In this document: positions 61,585 to 64,000 of the stretch, one piece after another | Layout: every line of letters starts with the position of its first letter | Numbering within the stretch: position 1 is the stretch's first letter | From: Promethearchaeota archaeon | GTDB taxonomy: Archaea; Asgardarchaeota; Lokiarchaeia; Sigyniarchaeales; SOKP01 | DNA length: 64,000 nt | Direction of reading: 5' to 3' | NCBI GenBank assembly: GCA_016839585.1 | Contig: JAEOTZ010000026.1 | Coordinates: 19,143-83,142 of the forward strand | Program-made: the position numbers and the translations under genes | The notes under the pieces: generated by a model | Database searches by the model: none | The model's input: only the letters and a program-made list of their open reading frames with translations | Told to the model about the DNA's origin: nothing

Positions 61585-61755
61585 TTAACTTTTCTCTCTT
61601 TCAAAGATTAAGTAAAATGAGGCAATTAATTTTAATTCCCATCCCTCGATTGCTTGGTCATTTATGATTTTTTCGAATTCTTTAGCATGTTTAGGGTTGG
61701 AATAGATATTACCTACCGTTTCTACCTTATATTCTTTCAATTTTATTATCACCAT
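61585..61755 (-). CDS. DUF4177-type small protein
   Basis: A 56-residue protein, MVIIKLKEYKVETVGNIYSN, then HAKEFEKIINDQAIEGWELK, LIASFYLIFEREKS. It follows the DUF4177 pattern: a K-EYKV first strand, a helix, the EGWEL turn and an IFERE last strand. This fills most of the otherwise empty 370-base gap between the GGR-family and GNAT genes. It is soluble and compact. Function of the family is unknown. Confidence 0.75.
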   Translation of the reverse strand: MVIIKLKEYKVETVGNIYSNPKHAKEFEKIINDQAIEGWELKLIASFYLIFEREKS

Positions 61756-61864
61756 TAATTTTTGAAATTATATAATCTAAATTTGGTTTTCTTAAAAAAA
61801 TTATATATTAAATGCCAACTTATAATTTAAATTAATTCTCTTAAATTTAGAATAAAAGTATCGA

Positions 61865-62665
61865 ATGGTAATAGATATGAAGATTATAGATCTTGAGGAT
61901 AAATATCTACAAGAGTATTTTATGTGTCTTGAAGAATGGTCAGATGAGATAAAAGAAGCAGGAAATCATAAACAGGTATGGTTTAATAAGATGAAGGATA
62001 AAGGGCTTGGAGTTAAACTTGCCGTTGATGATAAAGGAGTGGCTGGTGGAATGATTCAGTATATCCCAATAGAATATTCTAATGCTGAAGGAGTTGATCT
62101 CTATTTCATAAATTGTATCTGGGTTCATGGATATAAGGAAGGGCGAGGGAATTTTCAAAAAATGGGTTATGGTAAGGCTTTACTTCAAGCTGCTGAAGAT
62201 GATGTTAAAAAAAGAGGTGCTAAGGGAATGGTTGCGTGGGGCCTTTCTCTTCCATTTTGGATGAAAGCCTCGTGGTTTAAAAAGAATGGGTATTCAAGAA
62301 TAGATAAAGATGGGATTGCAACATTGCTATGGAAACCATTTACCGATGATGCCATTCCCCCTAAGTGGATAAAAGAAAAAAAGCAGCCTCAACCAATACC
62401 AGGTAAAGTTTTAGTAACTTCTTTTCTAAACGGATGGTGTCCAGCGCAAAATTTAATAAGAGAGAGAGCTAAAAGGGCTGTAGGTGACTTAGGAGATAAA
62501 GTTATTTATCAAGAAATTGATACATTTGAACGAGAAGAGCTGTTAGAATGGGGGATTTTAGATGCTTTATATATTGATGACCAACAAGTAAGAACAGGCC
62601 CTCCACCCTCATATGAAAAAATTAAAAAAAAAATTATTAAAAAACTTAAGAAATTAGATAAATAA
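61865..62665 (+). CDS. GNAT acetyltransferase fused to a thioredoxin-like domain (YoaP-like)
   Basis: A 266-residue protein. Residues 1-155 form a GNAT acetyltransferase, with the acetyl-CoA loop FQKMGYGKALLQAAEDDVK and GMVAWGLSLPFWM. Residues about 175-260 are a thioredoxin-like fold with a single cysteine in FLNGWCPAQNLI, the arrangement of the YoaP family C-terminus. Start is ATG at 61865 or the ATG four codons later. The DUF998 gene follows 10 bases downstream. Function unknown, possibly redox-linked acetylation. Confidence 0.85.
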   Translation: MVIDMKIIDLEDKYLQEYFMCLEEWSDEIKEAGNHKQVWFNKMKDKGLGVKLAVDDKGVAGGMIQYIPIEYSNAEGVDLYFINCIWVHGYKEGRGNFQKMGYGKALLQAAEDDVKKRGAKGMVAWGLSLPFWMKASWFKKNGYSRIDKDGIATLLWKPFTDDAIPPKWIKEKKQPQPIPGKVLVTSFLNGWCPAQNLIRERAKRAVGDLGDKVIYQEIDTFEREELLEWGILDALYIDDQQVRTGPPPSYEKIKKKIIKKLKKLDK

Positions 62666-62675
62666 AACAATAATT

Positions 62676-63284
62676 ATGACAATACTTCAGATTTTAGCAG
62701 TTTGTGGAATGCTTAGTCCCATCATATATACTGCGATGTGGATTATTTGTGGAAACTTAAATTCGGATTATAATCATATTCGAGATGATATAAGTTCACT
62801 GTTTGCTGTGGGAGCACCTAACAGACGCTTAGCACAATCATTCGTGATTACAGAAAGTGTTCTATTGTTTGTATTTTTCATTGGATTACATGAAGGTATC
62901 AATGATGGGGGAGGTTCCATTGTTGGACCAATTGTTCTTCTGATTAGTTCCATTTTGGGAATAATGGTTGCTCTATTCTTTCCTCTTGATGAAGGAGGTG
63001 AATTCACAACTCTTAGAGGTAAAATGCATATAATCCTTGTAGCCGTAATGGGATTATTAACTATTGCTGGGATGGTGTTACTTTGGATTCGATTACAGTC
63101 TGTACCCAAATGGAGTGGTTTTGCTATATATTCACTTATTTCAGCTATTGCTTCATTAATAGGCGTAATTATCTCAAGTATATTTGCCGCAGGTAAGTAT
63201 AGGGGGTTAATCGAAAGAATAATGGTCACTCCCTTTCAACTATACTACTTCGTTCTTAGTCTGATGGTATTTCTGAATAATTAA
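62676..63284 (+). CDS. DUF998-family membrane protein
   Basis: A 202-residue protein with six predicted helices. The start MTILQILAVCGMLSPIIYTA, the extracellular-type segment NSDYNHIRDDISSLFAVGAP, and the FPLDEGG loop are typical of DUF998. Function of the family is not established. It starts 10 bases after the GNAT gene and is probably co-transcribed with it. Confidence 0.8.
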   Translation: MTILQILAVCGMLSPIIYTAMWIICGNLNSDYNHIRDDISSLFAVGAPNRRLAQSFVITESVLLFVFFIGLHEGINDGGGSIVGPIVLLISSILGIMVALFFPLDEGGEFTTLRGKMHIILVAVMGLLTIAGMVLLWIRLQSVPKWSGFAIYSLISAIASLIGVIISSIFAAGKYRGLIERIMVTPFQLYYFVLSLMVFLNN

Positions 63285-63435
63285 CTTTCTTATCTCTAAT
63301 GATTTGAAAAACAATTTGTTATTTAATATTCTAATAAGTCTTCAATGTGGAGAGTTAATTATATATATTGAAATGATATGAAATATAATTCAATAATAAA
63401 TAATTTTAAACATTTAAATTATATTTGGGAGCATT

Positions 63436-64000
63436 ATGAACCGAGTTCCAGTTTCAAGATTTCTTTTTTCAATTATTTTGGGAAGTATGATTTTATCTTC
63501 AATTATTAGAAGTAATCTATCTTATATACAACCACAATCTAATCAGGATCAAAATTCTTTTATTCCTGAATCTTGTACTATTTTTACTGTAAATATTAGC
63601 GATACTGTATACTTTGGAAATAATGAGGATTACCGCTTGCATGGGACATATATGTGGTTGATCCCGTCTCAAGAAATAACTCCTTTTTCAGGAAGTATTA
63701 CTATATATGGTTGTGTAGCTTTTGGATTTAGATATAATAATGACCCAGCGGATGGCTATGCCCAGGGAGGTATGAATGATCAAGGTTTATGTGTAGATGG
63801 TAATGGACTTCCAGCTGTATCTATGAATCCTCACCCCGAGCGAGAAGCTCCTTATACTAATGTACTAGAACAAACTCTTTTTGAATGTGCAAATGTTAGT
63901 GAAGTAATCCATTGGTACCAAACTCATTATCTGGGTAATGTTTTGAGTTGTCAGATCCACTATGCGGATGCTTCAGGAGATGCCGTTGTCGTGAGCGTGG
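63436..64000 (+). CDS. Secreted Ntn-hydrolase-like protein (3' truncated by window edge)
   Basis: The reading frame is open from the ATG at 63436 to the end of the window, 188 codons. GGGAG precedes the ATG. Residues 1-30 form a signal peptide (FLFSIILGSMILSSIIRSNL). Near residue 49, SCTIFTVNISDTVYFGNNED presents Cys-Thr followed by a GNNEDY motif, and later GGMNDQGLCVDGNG, as in linear-amide C-N hydrolases of the choloylglycine / acyl-CoA:6-APA acyltransferase (C45) kind, where Cys becomes the N-terminal nucleophile after cleavage. The secreted location would suit cleavage of an external amide. The C-terminus is missing. Confidence 0.75.
   Translation, partial: MNRVPVSRFLFSIILGSMILSSIIRSNLSYIQPQSNQDQNSFIPESCTIFTVNISDTVYFGNNEDYRLHGTYMWLIPSQEITPFSGSITIYGCVAFGFRYNNDPADGYAQGGMNDQGLCVDGNGLPAVSMNPHPEREAPYTNVLEQTLFECANVSEVIHWYQTHYLGNVLSCQIHYADASGDAVVVSV

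Noticed and set aside
1..64000. tRNA, rRNA, CRISPR or insertion sequence
   Set aside because: No GC-rich cloverleaf-like segment, repeat-spacer array, transposase or terminal inverted repeats seen by eye; short RNA genes could be missed.

Overview
The window is AT-rich, densely coded archaeal DNA with few GC-rich islands. It has many TTG/GTG starts, Shine-Dalgarno (SD) motifs such as GGAG, GGTG and GTGA, two geranylgeranyl-reductase-family flavoproteins and a tungsten-type aldehyde:ferredoxin oxidoreductase. There is also a longin/roadblock-like protein, a SET-domain protein, a RING-like zinc domain on a nine-helix membrane protein, and small zinc-ribbon and coiled-coil proteins. This mixture points to an Asgard archaeon, probably Lokiarchaeia-like. 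That placement is an inference from gene content, because no rRNA or other phylogenetic marker is present. I saw no tRNA, rRNA, insertion sequence, integrase or CRISPR array.

Layout. 1-5.6 kb: a truncated membrane protein, a GGR-family flavoprotein, a longin-like protein, thioredoxin, a winged-helix regulator, a methyltransferase with an N-terminal excisionase-like HTH, and a ferredoxin. 5.8-10.2 kb: a metal/cation block (CDF, GDT1/TMEM165, FTR1 and Na+/Ca2+-exchanger families). 10.2-22.5 kb: a catabolic block with acyl-CoA ligase, two SDRs, an acetoacetate-decarboxylase-like protein, a GlcF/GlcD-type pair, an old-yellow-enzyme-type reductase, a hotdog thioesterase and AOR. This fits organic or fatty-acid oxidation feeding flavin, Fe-S and ferredoxin carriers. 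23-32 kb: MFS, MBL hydrolase, tandem SH3-like protein, two adjacent surface proteins with look-alike C-terminal anchors, PIG-L deacetylase, PAP2 phosphatase, a lysine-rich triple-repeat protein and a membrane zinc-ribbon protein. 32-34.3 kb: a MarR-regulated redox operon with a double palindromic operator and an overlooked 48-residue leader gene. 34-44 kb: RNase J-like nuclease, Fd-nitroreductase, two radical-SAM/SPASM enzymes, ThuA, MBL hydrolases, SDR and SET protein; one MBL gene and one radical-SAM gene share a nearly identical promoter. 44-48 kb: a channel with duplicated RCK-like domains and an atypical filter, a nine-helix RING-like protein and a zinc-ribbon protein. 49.9-53.5 kb: a compact HEPN/nucleotidyltransferase island with one intact HepT/MntA pair, one HEPN/MNT pair whose MNT is frameshifted, and a zinc-ribbon protein with a HEPN-like motif. 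53.8-64 kb: a second Fd-nitroreductase, ACT, NUDIX, membrane amidohydrolase, DUF2283/DUF4258 pair, GGR-family protein, an overlooked DUF4177 gene, a GNAT-thioredoxin-like fusion, DUF998, and a truncated secreted Ntn-hydrolase-like protein.

The most unusual signal runs across several genes. Recognisable N-terminal sequence, or a well-placed SD, lies upstream of the first ATG/GTG/TTG, and the codon at SD distance is ATA, ATC or ATT. It is clearest in the OYE-type reductase (ATA, 19423-19425) and the flavin reductase (ATC, 34092-34094), with weaker cases at 23084, 31998 and 46849. This suggests AUH initiation and can be tested by comparative alignment or N-terminal proteomics.
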